From Methanobacteriota archaeon (lineage in GTDB: Archaea; Thermoplasmatota; Thermoplasmata; RBG-16-68-12), in NCBI GenBank assembly GCA_005879065.1, contig VBLU01000013.1, positions 1 to 19,411 on the forward strand: DNA of 19,411 nucleotides. Reading direction: 5' to 3'. A model generated the notes under the pieces. That model saw only the letters and a list, made by a program, of their open reading frames with translations. It was not told where the DNA came from and made no database searches. Both the position numbers and the translations under genes were made by a program. This document shows, piece after piece, positions 7,253 to 15,400 of the stretch (positions within the stretch are counted from its first letter, which is position 1; the number at the start of each line of letters is the position of its first letter).

Positions 7253-10200
7253 CCCCAGCACGGTGCCGGACAGTCCGCCGAGGACCGTCTCCGTCGTCCA
7301 CTTGGCCCGGACGGTCATTGGACCCGTCATCGTCACGGTGACACTCGCGTCCGCGGACGTGACGCCGCCCGACCATCCCGAGAACCGGTACGTCTGACCC
7401 GCCGACGTTGCCTCGGTCGATGCGTGGAGCTGCACCGATGCGCCTTCGCGATACCATCCGCTCCCGTCGACCGTCCCGATGTCGGAATCGACTTGGAGGA
7501 AGTACTCCTTCGACCACTGGGCGTTCGCCGTCCTAGGTCCCGACATGAGGATCGGACTCGAACTGTATGCGGCGTCGCCGGCCGCATCCCCGGTCCAACC
7601 CGCGAAGACGACACGTTCCCCCGCGGCCGTCCCAATCACGCTCGCGTTCACGGAGGCCGTCGCCGAGGACCCGGCTTGATACCAGCCCGCGCCCACGACG
7701 CTTCCGTATGCCGACGTAATCCGCAGCTCGTATTCTGTGCGCCACGTCGTACCCACCGTGCGCGGACCGTTCATCGGGATGGGGCGTGAGCCCGCCGGAT
7801 CCGTCCCGCTCGCGTCCCCGTTCCAGGAGACGAAGACGGAACGAGTTCCCGTCGCGCCCGGAACGATGCCCGAAGCGAGAGAGGCAACCGCGGTTGCGCC
7901 CGCATCATACCAACCGGCCGTCGCGGCCGTGCCGGGGCCTGCTTGGATCGTGAGCGAATACTGGGTGCGCCACACCGCCGTTGCGATCTTCGACCGATCC
8001 ATCGCGATCCCGTTCGACGTGACATCGTCGTACCAATCGGCTCCTAAAACGGTACCGTACGCGCTCGAGACATCGAGGTAGAACTGCGTCCCATATTGGG
8101 CGACCGCCGTCTTCGGACCGTCCATGAGGATCGGATCCGACGTGAGATGGGTGCCCGTCGCATTCCCCGACCAACCCTGGAACGCAAGCCGCTCACCCGG
8201 ACCCTGCGCATAGTACTGGTTCGACACCGTCGCGGTGACCGTCGCGCCCGCCGGATACCAGCCGCTGCCGCCGGCGCCGGAGACCAGGGAAGAGACATTC
8301 AGATAGTATTCCGCGGAGAAATTCGCCACGAGTGAAACCGCTCCGGTAAAGTGGACGACATGTGTTGCGGCGCCGCCGTCGCTCCACCCTTGGAATTGAT
8401 ATCGTGTCCCAGGAACACCGGTCTGCGGCGTGACGATGGAAACGACGTGATAGGTGTCTCGCGAGAACCAGAACGTGGTCGCCGACGAATAGGTCGTGTT
8501 GTCCACCGCGAACGTGGTGCCGGACGGCGTCGTGGACACGCGCATCGCTTCTTCTTCGGTGAACGTCGCGGTAAGGACGAGCGCGGCCGTCGCTGTGACC
8601 GAGTGGACGGCCGATCCTCCATCGCTCCATGAGAACCAGACGTACCGCACGTCCGTGGAGACCGTCTGGTTCGTCGGCGCCTCCACCTGGTGAACGGAGC
8701 CGTCATCCCACCAGAATGAGGCTGTCGCGGTGTACGGCATCGAATCGATCAACACGATGAGCCCGAGCCCGGTTGGGATGAGGGATACCTGACTCTGATA
8801 CTGTTTCGTGAAAGAGGCGGTGACCGTGGCATCGGCCGTGCCCACGACGATCGAATGGGAAATGGCACCGCCATCGCTCCAGTTGGACCACACGTAGCGG
8901 GCGGTCGCCCCCAAGGAGATCGGGGATGCGACGCTCACAGTATGGGATGATCCGACGATCCACGCGGTCGCGACGGGAGCCTTCGACGTCACGCCGTCCA
9001 CGGTGACGGGCAAGCCGACCGGGTCCGTCGTCACGGTGACCGTGGACGTGGGAAAGCCCGGACTCCTGGCGTAGTAGATGTCGAAATCGGAGCCTCGCCC
9101 GTCGGTCCAGACGACGTAAACGGTGTTGTCGAGACCTGCTTCAATCGCGAAGTAGTCGCCGGGCCGGTCGTAGGACAGAGGCGTGTCTTGGGTCGAGACG
9201 CGAAGGTTCGTGGCCCACGTGCTCCCTCCGTCCGTGGAGTTCGAGTAGAAGATGTTCCAGGCTCCATTCCGGTTGTCCTCCCACGCGGCGTGGACGACGC
9301 TCGCATAGTCGACGGCGATATCGACCATCCATTGGGAATGGGATCCGGAGTCATCGTTCACCCGGTGGTTTGCGGACCATGTGATCCCGCCGTCGGTTGA
9401 AGACGACATGAAGATGTCCTGGTCTCCATTCCGGCTGTCGGGCCATGCGATGTAGATCGCCCCGGTCACGGGATCGATCGCCATGGCGGGTATCGCGAGC
9501 TGCCAACTTCCTTGTCCCGGCGCCGAGCCCAACACGTCGTTCACCCGCTTGTCGGCATGCCACGTGTTCCCGTCCGCCGACCAATCAAAGAAAATGTTGT
9601 TCGATCCGAAGTCCCACCAAGTGAGGTACACGGTCCCGTTCGCCGACGTCTTGACCACGGCGCCGAGCACCCCTCCGGGGATGTCGTCCGGATTGTGGAA
9701 CGGGGCCCAGGTCGAGCCGCCGTCGTCGGACCACGAGACAATCATGAAATTGGCCTCGTCCCAGGCCGCGTAGATCCGACCCGAAGGCGCGACAGTGATC
9801 GAGTCCTTGTCCGTGAGGCCGCCGCCCCCGAGCTTGTAGTGCACGGTGCCCCAGTCCTGACCGTTCGTCGTGTTTGAAACGTCGAGGCCGTTCGTCCCGT
9901 CGTTGCAATTGAATTCTAGGTAGGCGTACTGCACCCGTTGATCAGGGGCCAGGGCCATCCACGGATCCGAATTTTGGCATTGCAGATTCGACGGATGCGA
10001 CTGGTTCATCAGGATGTTCGGCGCCCACGATAATCCCTGGTCCGTGGAATACGAAGCGCCAACGCGGACCCCGGCCGTGTCAGGCCCTGTCGTCTCCTTC
10101 CACCCCACGAAGATGGTGCCGGTCTCGTTGATGACCATCGTCGGTTCCACCTGCCAGGCGAACGGCGACGATCCGTCCGTGATTTTCACGTTCGGATAGA

Positions 10201-10384
10201 ACGGCGCGACCGCCGTCGGAGCAGGGCTCGCGGGATGCGCTCCCGGTGATCGTCCAATCGAAAGCGCATTCGATCCATTCGAAACGACGAACACCGATGC
10301 GACGAGCAGCACAACCAAGAGCGATGGGACTAGCCTCAACCCTCTCCCCCGACTGATGGGATTAGGATCGTCATGCATAATCAT
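7178..10384 (-). CDS. Large surface-anchored protein: Asp-box beta-propeller plus InlB-like repeats
   Basis: A 1068-residue exported protein. A signal peptide or signal anchor lies at about residues 17-35 (VPSLLVVLLVASVFVV). Residues 60-445 form a sialidase-like propeller with at least five Asp-box blades (STDQGLSW, SDDGGSTW, SADGNTW, STDGGITW, STDGGSTW). Three repeats of about 80 residues end in WSDGG motifs (447-692), and five repeats carry GWY and GPxT motifs (693-1032). A C-terminal membrane helix (1036-1058) ends in RRRRKE. Many N-x-S/T sequons suggest glycosylation. The sialidase catalytic Arg triad is not evident, so a binding or structural role is more likely than hydrolysis. The ATG at 10384 lies about 33 bp from a TATA box shared with the SRP RNA; an in-frame ATG at 10378 is possible. 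The 3' end overlaps the opposing small membrane-protein gene by 75 bp. Confidence 0.88.
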   Translation of the reverse strand: MIMHDDPNPISRGRGLRLVPSLLVVLLVASVFVVSNGSNALSIGRSPGAHPASPAPTAVAPFYPNVKITDGSSPFAWQVEPTMVINETGTIFVGWKETTGPDTAGVRVGASYSTDQGLSWAPNILMNQSHPSNLQCQNSDPWMALAPDQRVQYAYLEFNCNDGTNGLDVSNTTNGQDWGTVHYKLGGGGLTDKDSITVAPSGRIYAAWDEANFMIVSWSDDGGSTWAPFHNPDDIPGGVLGAVVKTSANGTVYLTWWDFGSNNIFFDWSADGNTWHADKRVNDVLGSAPGQGSWQLAIPAMAIDPVTGAIYIAWPDSRNGDQDIFMSSSTDGGITWSANHRVNDDSGSHSQWMVDIAVDYASVVHAAWEDNRNGAWNIFYSNSTDGGSTWATNLRVSTQDTPLSYDRPGDYFAIEAGLDNTVYVVWTDGRGSDFDIYYARSPGFPTSTVTVTTDPVGLPVTVDGVTSKAPVATAWIVGSSHTVSVASPISLGATARYVWSNWSDGGAISHSIVVGTADATVTASFTKQYQSQVSLIPTGLGLIVLIDSMPYTATASFWWDDGSVHQVEAPTNQTVSTDVRYVWFSWSDGGSAVHSVTATAALVLTATFTEEEAMRVSTTPSGTTFAVDNTTYSSATTFWFSRDTYHVVSIVTPQTGVPGTRYQFQGWSDGGAATHVVHFTGAVSLVANFSAEYYLNVSSLVSGAGGSGWYPAGATVTATVSNQYYAQGPGERLAFQGWSGNATGTHLTSDPILMDGPKTAVAQYGTQFYLDVSSAYGTVLGADWYDDVTSNGIAMDRSKIATAVWRTQYSLTIQAGPGTAATAGWYDAGATAVASLASGIVPGATGTRSVFVSWNGDASGTDPAGSRPIPMNGPRTVGTTWRTEYELRITSAYGSVVGAGWYQAGSSATASVNASVIGTAAGERVVFAGWTGDAAGDAAYSSSPILMSGPRTANAQWSKEYFLQVDSDIGTVDGSGWYREGASVQLHASTEATSAGQTYRFSGWSGGVTSADASVTVTMTGPMTVRAKWTTETVLGGLSGTVLGLILLVLGIALVIGLLVASRRRRKE
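7289..8308 (-). repeat. Five tandem GWY/WSGD protein repeats (coding)
   Basis: Encodes residues 693-1032 of the surface protein. Units start with a Y-x-L-x-V/I strand, then G-x-G-W-Y-x-x-G, G-x-R-x-x-F-x-G-W-x-G-D and M-x-G-P-x-T-x-x-x-x-W. Four units are about 75 residues (693-768, 809-884, 885-959, 960-1032). The second (769-808) is only about 40 residues because the GWSGD half is missing. The pattern resembles InlB B-repeat-like beta-grasp or Ig-like stalk modules of cell-surface proteins. Confidence 0.75.
8309..9046 (-). repeat. Three tandem WSDGG protein repeats (coding)
   Basis: Encodes residues 447-692 of the surface protein as three units of about 80 residues. Each has a TxPxGLxVxVD-like opening, a Y-x-V/F-x-x-W-S-D-G-G core (WSNWSDGG, WFSWSDGG, FQGWSDGG) and an L-x-A-x-F-x-x-x-Y close. 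They look like a distinct subtype of the same stalk family as the following array and probably extend the propeller away from the membrane. Confidence 0.72.
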
Positions 10385-10411
10385 TTTGCCCCGGACGAAG
10401 CGGCCGCGAAG

Positions 10412-10422
10412 GGTTAAATAGG
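10412..10422. promoter_or_regulatory. Shared TATA box for surface protein (-) and SRP RNA (+)
   Basis: GGTTAAATAGG is the only AT-rich island between the two divergent genes. Its centre is about 33 bp from the ATG at 10384 and about 22 bp from the SRP RNA 5' helix at 10439. TTAAATA is nearly palindromic, so one box may support both directions. Confidence 0.55.
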
Positions 10423-10438
10423 GTCCGATTGTTGAGAA

Positions 10439-10724
10439 CGACGCTAGGCTTGACCGGAGGGCTGGGCGTCCTCTTGTAGACCCAAATCGTCCTCATGGGG
10501 CGGTGACAGTCGGGAGCGGTGCTCCCAGCTTGGCGCTGGTCCGGATGCCGACGTTGAGGTTCTGTCCCGCGGGGCTGGAGGCGACAGGGAACGCAGCTGG
10601 AGAGCGGCGGTCCCCGTCCCGATCGTGGGGAACGGGTCAGGCACGGAAGTGAGCAGCCTCACCGCGGACTACCAACGCTCGCGGGGGTGCGGGACCGAGG
10701 AAGCATCCGGGTCACCCGGCGTCG
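10439..10724 (+). ncRNA. ffs: Archaeal signal recognition particle (7S) RNA
   Basis: The helix 8 signature that binds SRP54 is explicit: GGUCAGG (10635-10641), the CGGAAG tetraloop (10644-10649) and AGCAGCC (10652-10658). The 5' domain shows the archaeal motif UGUAGACCCAAAUCGUCC (from 10475). The ends pair as helix 1, which is typical of archaea: CGACGC at 10439-10444 with GCGUCG at 10719-10724, and UGACC near 10451-10455 with GGUCA at 10710-10714. A GGAG near 10577-10580 may be the helix 6 loop for SRP19. The length of about 286 nt is close to the archaeal norm. Exact ends are uncertain by several bases. The RNA targets the many exported proteins, two of which are encoded nearby. Confidence 0.93.
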
Positions 10725-10757
10725 GGCTGCGCATCCATCCCGATGGCCTAGCTCCCT

Positions 10758-11342
10758 TCAACGCTCCGTGAGCTTCGTCTGCTTCGTCTCGAGGACCATG
10801 CCGCCCATTCCGAAGCGCTGGATGATCAGGTCGTACAAGATGTCGTCCCGGACCTCGCTCCTCCGGTCCGGCACTCCGTACGCGGGCTCGTTCGTCGGCA
10901 GCTGAAGGCCCAGTTTCACCAGGCCTCGACGCGCCTCCTCCCGTTCCTCCCTCGGCGCCTGCGGCGCGTCGACCGCGGCGGAGAATCCGCATTCGCGGAT
11001 CTCCCGCAGGAAGATCGGACGGCGGAACAATTTCTGCAGGACTCCGACCGCGAGGCGCACCTGATCCGCCTCGTCCTTCACGGCCTCGCGGCACCGCGAC
11101 CCGACGAGCTCATAGAGGTTCGGCTCACGATGGGCCGAGGTCGTGTATACCTTCGCGGGCGGAATGTCCTTTTCTCGGAGCATGCCCACGTCCGCGAGGG
11201 CCTTGAGGTAGCCGGTGACGAAGAGACGATGAAACGAATATCCGTCCTGCCTCAGCTGCTTCGTAAGCGAGCTGATGGAGCGCTCTTGCACCCGCAGGTA
11301 CGAGACGACAAGGTCCTTGAGATTGCGCTCCGGGACGAACAA
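10758..11342 (-). CDS. Probable winged-helix DNA-binding protein
   Basis: Not assigned to a named family. The 194-residue soluble protein has an N-terminal helix-turn-helix-like stretch (about residues 6-60: LVVSYLRVQERSISSLTKQL, LFVTGYLKALADVGMLREKD) followed by PAKVYTT, which reads like the wing of an archaeal winged-helix domain. A helical C-terminal half (AVGVLQKLFRRPIFLREIRE, DDILYDLIIQRFGMGG) could be a dimerisation or sensing domain. The start is uncertain: the frame is open to an ATG at 11426, but a strong TATA-like box at 11381-11392 lies inside that extension, so I prefer the TTG at 11342, which fits the promoter. Divergent from the KaiC-like gene; GTTAT-CC motifs occur in both promoters. 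Confidence 0.62.
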   Translation of the reverse strand: MFVPERNLKDLVVSYLRVQERSISSLTKQLRQDGYSFHRLFVTGYLKALADVGMLREKDIPPAKVYTTSAHREPNLYELVGSRCREAVKDEADQVRLAVGVLQKLFRRPIFLREIRECGFSAAVDAPQAPREEREEARRGLVKLGLQLPTNEPAYGVPDRRSEVRDDILYDLIIQRFGMGGMVLETKQTKLTER

Positions 11343-11365
11343 CGGGCCCCCACCCGACCATCTGG

Positions 11366-11384
11366 TAACAAACCGGATAACAAA
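11366..11384 (-). repeat. Short direct repeat at the winged-helix promoter
   Basis: TAACAAA occurs twice, at 11366-11372 and 11378-11384, with a 12-bp period (minus strand TTTGTTATCCGG then TTTGTTACC). It sits between the TATA box and the expected transcription start, a common place for an archaeal repressor operator. Confidence 0.4.
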
Positions 11385-11392
11385 TAAAGGTT
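11381..11392 (-). promoter_or_regulatory. TATA-like box for the winged-helix gene
   Basis: The minus strand reads AACCTTTATTTG, the same AACCTTTAT core as at 2104-2114. It predicts a start near 11358, which supports a start codon downstream of it (TTG at 11342) rather than the ATG at 11426. Confidence 0.5.
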
Positions 11393-11525
11393 TCCAGCCG
11401 AAGCGTTGCTCACAGATCGAGTGCAAAAATCATCTTATCCTAGTGGCGCTCTCGCATTTCAGTTCGCGATTACTCCCCCTTTCTTTTTCGTTTTCCCTCC
11501 CTAGCGGGGACGCTATCTCGCGGTG

Positions 11526-11547
11526 ATAACCGCCTCGGAACGGTTAT
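11526..11547 (+). promoter_or_regulatory. Inverted repeat over the KaiC-like gene's TATA box
   Basis: ATAACCG (11526-11532) and CGGTTAT (11541-11547) are perfect 7-bp arms around an 8-bp spacer. The right arm forms part of the TATA-like element GGTTATACC (11543-11551 region), so a protein bound here would be expected to block or recruit the basal factors. The element is about 30 bp before the ATG at 11576, fitting a leaderless transcript. Confidence 0.5.
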
Positions 11548-11575
11548 ACCCGGACCTTTCAATGGAAACCGTCGT

Positions 11576-12286
11576 ATGGGTCAGGACGACCGGATCCGAA
11601 CGTTCATCCACGGCTTTGACGAGAAGCTCGGAGGGGGCATCCCGGAAGGCCAAATCGTCCTCCTCGCGGGAGAGCCGGGGACGATGAAGTCCACGATCGG
11701 CTTCAACATCCTCTATCAGAATGCGTTGCGAGAAGGGAGGGCGGGCACCTACATCTCCCTCGAGCAAGGACGCGACAACCTATCGCGCCACCTCGAACAG
11801 ATGAGCCTCAGCCCGCACGATGTGGAGAGCAAGGTGAGCATCGTCGACCTCGGAATGATCCGCCGCAACCTGGACGGGATGGCGGACCGCACGTGGCTCG
11901 AGATCTTCAAGATGTACGCCACGAACTTGAAGCGCACCCTGAACTACGAGATCCTCGTCGTCGACTCGTTGCCCGTCCTCGAGGTCATGGCGCGCTTCGA
12001 GAATCCGCGGGAGGACCTGTTCCAACTGTGCGAGTGGATTCGCGACCTCCACGCCACGACGATCTTAATCACCGAGATGAAGCCGAACAGCGAGGACTTC
12101 GGGAAGCACGGGGAGGAATACCTGTGCGACGGCATCATCCACGCCAAGATGGAGCGGGTCGACGACGCGAACATCCAGCGCCGGATCCGTTGCGTGAAGA
12201 TGCGGGGGACGAATCATTCGCCGAACTACTTCACCCTCATCTTCCAAAATGGAATTCTGCAGGCGACCCGGATCATCGCCGAATGA
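11576..12286 (+). CDS. KaiC/RAD55-like RecA-fold ATPase (single domain)
   Basis: A 236-residue cytosolic ATPase. Features in order are GFDEKLGGGIPEG (family entry motif), Walker A GEPGTMKST (32-40), YISLEQ with the catalytic-position E63, Walker B YEILVVDS (D130), ITEMKP and the C-terminal KMRGTNHS typical of KaiC domains. Single-domain archaeal members act as regulatory ATPases, often with signalling or motility partners; none is next to it, so the role is open. Odd point: the Walker A third glycine is Met (GTMKS instead of GTGKS). The ATG at 11576 lies 30 bp after a TATA-like element inside an inverted repeat; an upstream ATG at 11562 is out of frame. Divergent from the probable winged-helix gene. 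Confidence 0.9.
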   Translation: MGQDDRIRTFIHGFDEKLGGGIPEGQIVLLAGEPGTMKSTIGFNILYQNALREGRAGTYISLEQGRDNLSRHLEQMSLSPHDVESKVSIVDLGMIRRNLDGMADRTWLEIFKMYATNLKRTLNYEILVVDSLPVLEVMARFENPREDLFQLCEWIRDLHATTILITEMKPNSEDFGKHGEEYLCDGIIHAKMERVDDANIQRRIRCVKMRGTNHSPNYFTLIFQNGILQATRIIAE

Positions 12287-12308
12287 TTCGCATTCTAAGT
12301 CCAAGCGC

Positions 12309-12353
12309 CCCGACGTCGGGATTTGGGCCAAAAACCTAATCTGAGCCGGCCCA
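12309..12353 (+). other. Palindrome and inverted repeat after the KaiC-like gene
   Basis: CCCGACGTCGGG (12309-12320) is a perfect 12-bp palindrome, followed by TGGGCC (12324-12329) and GGCCCA (12348-12353) as 6-bp arms around AAAAACCTAATC. It could be a 3' stem of the KaiC mRNA or an operator for the subtilase gene downstream; AAAACCTAAT may be its weak promoter box. No T-run follows, so a classical intrinsic terminator is not supported. Confidence 0.3.
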
Positions 12354-12394
12354 CATCTCGCGCTTCAGACGCGGGCCACGCTCCGCGCCATTTG

Positions 12395-12401
12395 AAGGAG
12401 G
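12395..12401 (+). promoter_or_regulatory. Shine-Dalgarno sequence upstream of the subtilase
   Basis: AAGGAGG is the strongest ribosome-binding match near this gene. It lies 79 bp before the GTG at 12480 but just before a GTG at 12404, marking a translation start well upstream of the first in-frame start codon. Confidence 0.45.
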
Positions 12402-12403
12402 CA

Positions 12404-12479
12404 GTGCCCGACGGTCCTTCGCCTTTTTCGAGTTTTAGCATTCATCGCGCTGACATTTGTCCTACTCGTCCAGGTTCCT
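12404..12479 (+). other. Signal-peptide coding extension of the subtilase, apparently frameshifted
   Basis: The subtilase frame is open back to 12396 and encodes LRLFRVLAFIALTFVLLVQV just before the GTG at 12480: basic residues followed by a hydrophobic core, an obvious export signal. No ATG, GTG or TTG exists in that stretch. The GTG at 12404 is in another frame; removing one T from the run at 12424-12428 would join it to the signal peptide and give MPDGPSPFRVLAFIALTFVL. A sequencing or assembly indel, a real frameshift, or a rare start codon would each explain this. Confidence 0.6.
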
Positions 12480-15400
12480 GTGCCGAATCCCCGCTCCGCA
12501 ATATCCGGCCTACCGCCGGCCCTGCGGACGGTCACGTTCCGGACCGACGCTTCTGTGGGGGAGATTCAAGCCGCGGGGGCCGAGTTGCTCGAATCCTACG
12601 GAGCGTTCGCGGTTGCCCGCGGCGGAGAAGGGTGCCTTGCACTCCTGCGGGAACAGGGCCGGTACGCAGACCCTCTCGAAGGAAGTTCCACGCTCCAACT
12701 GCTCGGTGGCACCGTGGACCTCGCGGCTCTCGCCCCGCGACCGGTCGCAGGTTGGCCGATCAATCCCAGCGGAGCGACGATCGGCGTCGTCCACTTCCAC
12801 GCTCCCATCAAGGCGGAATGGAAAGATGCCTTGCAAGCCCGCGGACTCCAAGTCCTGCGCTACCTTCCGCAGGATGCGTTTGTCGTTCGCGGTCCTTCTA
12901 GCGCCTTCGAGCGGAGTTCGAGCTTGTCCTACGTGGACTGGGTCGGCCCCTACGCGCCTTCGTGGAAGGTCCGTCCCGACGCTCCGACGGACTCCTTCCT
13001 CGATGTGCGGATCCTTGTGTTCCCGGGAGAATCTCCGGAGACGGTCGAGGCGTGGTTGGGCCATCAGGGGATCCCGCCTGGGTCTCAATCTTCTTCAGGA
13101 CCCGGCATCCTCGGTGCCTTCGGAGGCGGAGACTTCCGCTGGGTCCGCGCACGGATCCCGTCGGGTTTGATGAGTTCCCTCGCCGCTTTGCCGATCGTCG
13201 AGTTCATCGACCCGGTCCAGGCGGTCCACACTTGGAACGCGGAGACGGACTGGGTGATCCAGTCCAATTCGACGGGCAACTATCGCTACTGGTCCGCCGG
13301 CCTCGATGGGACGGGTCAGGTGGTCGGGCTGGCCGACACGGGCCTTGACTATGATGGGAATTCGACCCGCGAATCGTCGGGCTCCATCGTCTCCGGAGAC
13401 CTCTTCAACACGACGGATCCCAGCCGCCGCAAGGTCATTCGCTACGTGAACATGGGCGTCCAGACGGGGCAGCTCACGTGGCCCGGAGGCGGTGGCCAAT
13501 GGGACCCCTGGTCGATCAAAGACAGCGACCATCGACCCGCTTTCGGCGATTGCACGTTCGGCCACGGGACCGCAGTGGCCTCCACGCTCGCGGGAAACGA
13601 CACCGGCATCGGGACCTCCCCGAACGAGGGAAATGCACGTGGTGCGAAGCTCTACTTCCAGGATATCGGGACCGTCGGCCTCGATACGAATTGCAATATG
13701 GGAAATGGGAACGCAGATCTGTTGAACTACCTGCCGCAAGACTACGCGGACCTGTTCGGGCCACCCGGACTCGTGTATAACGATCCGTTCGCACCCGTCC
13801 GCGTGCACAGCGATAGTTGGGGCGGGACCGCGAACGTGTACGATCTGCAGGCGAGGATGGTGGACATGTTCGTCTGGGCCCACCCCGACATGACGATCGT
13901 GTTCGCGGCGGGCAACTGTGCGTCGACCTGTCCCCCGGGGACCATCGGCACGCCCGGGACCGCGAAGGACATCGTGACCGTCGGCGGCGCATACAACCCG
14001 GACGTCCCCGGTCAGAACCAGAACGACTTGGCTCCACAGAGCGGCCGCGGTCCGACGCCCGACGGGCGCATCAAGCCGACCTTGGTCACGATCTTTGACG
14101 GCGATTCAGCGATGTCGGACGGAAACCCGCTCAGCGGGAAGGGAAGGCCGGACGATCACTGGGCGGGCACCAGCTACTCGACACCCGCGGCCGCGGCCGC
14201 CGCGGCCATCGTTCGACAGTACTTCACGGACGGATGGTACCCTTCAGGAAGGCCTCTCCTCGCTGATGCGATGACCCCGAGCGCCGCGCTCATCCGGGCC
14301 GTCCTCATCGCGTCCGGTGTACCGGTGACCGGGAGCGGCACGGTTTCTCGCGGTGGATCGGACACATGGCCCAACAACGAACAGGGTTTCGGCCGAGTCC
14401 TCCTTTCGAACGTCCTCCCGCTCGCCGCCACGGGCGACACTTTCCGCACTCAGGTGGTCGACGAGACCGCCGGCCTGTTGACGGGGGACGCCCCGACCTA
14501 CACGTTCCATGTCGCCACTCCCGGGCCCGTGAAGTTCGTCCTCACCTGGAGCGATTTCCCGGGAACGCTCGGGGCGACGAAGGCGCTCGTGAACGATCTG
14601 AACCTGAAGGTGACCGCTCCCGATGGGACGGTGTACCGCGGGAATCATTTCGCGCCGTTCGCACAGGCCGAGTCCCTCGCCGACGGCAGCTTCGACAGCA
14701 CGAACGTGGAGGAGGCCGTGATCCGGAGGACGGCCATGGTCGGCGACTGGACCGTTCAGGTGATCGGGTCGAACGTCCCGGTCGGTCCACAGCCCTTCGC
14801 CCTCGTCGCGACGGGCAATCTCGACGCGTCGTATGGCCGCGTGACCCTCGATCGTGTCGTGTACGCGGAGGGGGACACGGTTCGGCTCGCCGTCCAGGAC
14901 TCTTCCGCGACCTCCGTCCTCGTGCATGTCGCATCGGGGATCGAGCCCGCGGGGGAGGACGTCACCTTGAGCGGGGGCGGTGGGGACGAAATCTGGCGGG
15001 GTTCAATTCGGACCGCCTTCGGGACCCCGGTCACGGACGGATTCCTCCAGGTTCGAGAGGGGGATACGATCACCGCCACGTACCAGGACGTGTCGCCCGC
15101 CCACACGGCCACTGCAACGGCACAGATACTCGCGAGTGGGCCGACGATCCACGACGTGGCGGTCGTGGACACGAGCGCGATGAGCGCCACGATCGTCTGG
15201 GCGACAACCGAACCCGCGACGACGGAGGTGCGGTATGGGCCGAACGTTGCATCCCTGACCCGCAACGCGAACACGTCGGACCTGGTGACGAGCCACGCGA
15301 TAACGCTCACGAACCTCGCTCCGGATACCGCATATGTGTTCGAGGTCACGTCTCGCGGCCGACTCGCGAACGCGACGACGGATACGAACGGAGGAGGCCT

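Larger units (their letters stand above)
11343..11575. other. Divergent control region, no gene seen
   Basis: Holds the promoters of the winged-helix and KaiC-like genes plus an unusual pyrimidine tract at about 11473-11507 (plus strand, C-then-T-rich: CTTTCTTTTTCGTTTTCCC). The T-rich stretch could stop plus-strand read-through coming from the SRP RNA, but it lies 750 bp away from it. No supported coding frame or RNA structure is visible. Confidence 0.4.

Noticed and set aside
7289..9046. Repeat blocks considered as a CRISPR or DNA repeat array
   Set aside because: Repetition is at protein level with strongly diverged DNA and units of 120-240 bp; no short identical repeats with spacers.
10444..10662. 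72-codon minus-strand frame
   Set aside because: Lies entirely within the SRP RNA; no protein motif.
10669..11094. 141-codon minus-strand frame
   Set aside because: Out of frame with the winged-helix gene and partly inside the SRP RNA; arginine/glycine-rich low complexity.
11343..11426. 28-residue N-terminal extension of the winged-helix protein
   Set aside because: A strong TATA-like box and a direct repeat lie inside it, so it is probably promoter rather than coding.
11473..11507. Pyrimidine tract considered as a terminator or origin element
   Set aside because: T-rich on the plus strand, but no plus-strand gene ends nearby and no repeated origin-box motif is seen, despite MCM being in the window.
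12323..12901. 192-codon plus-strand frame over the subtilase start
   Set aside because: Arginine- and serine-rich, with no motif. Only its segment near 12404-12424 may matter, as the frameshifted start of the subtilase.
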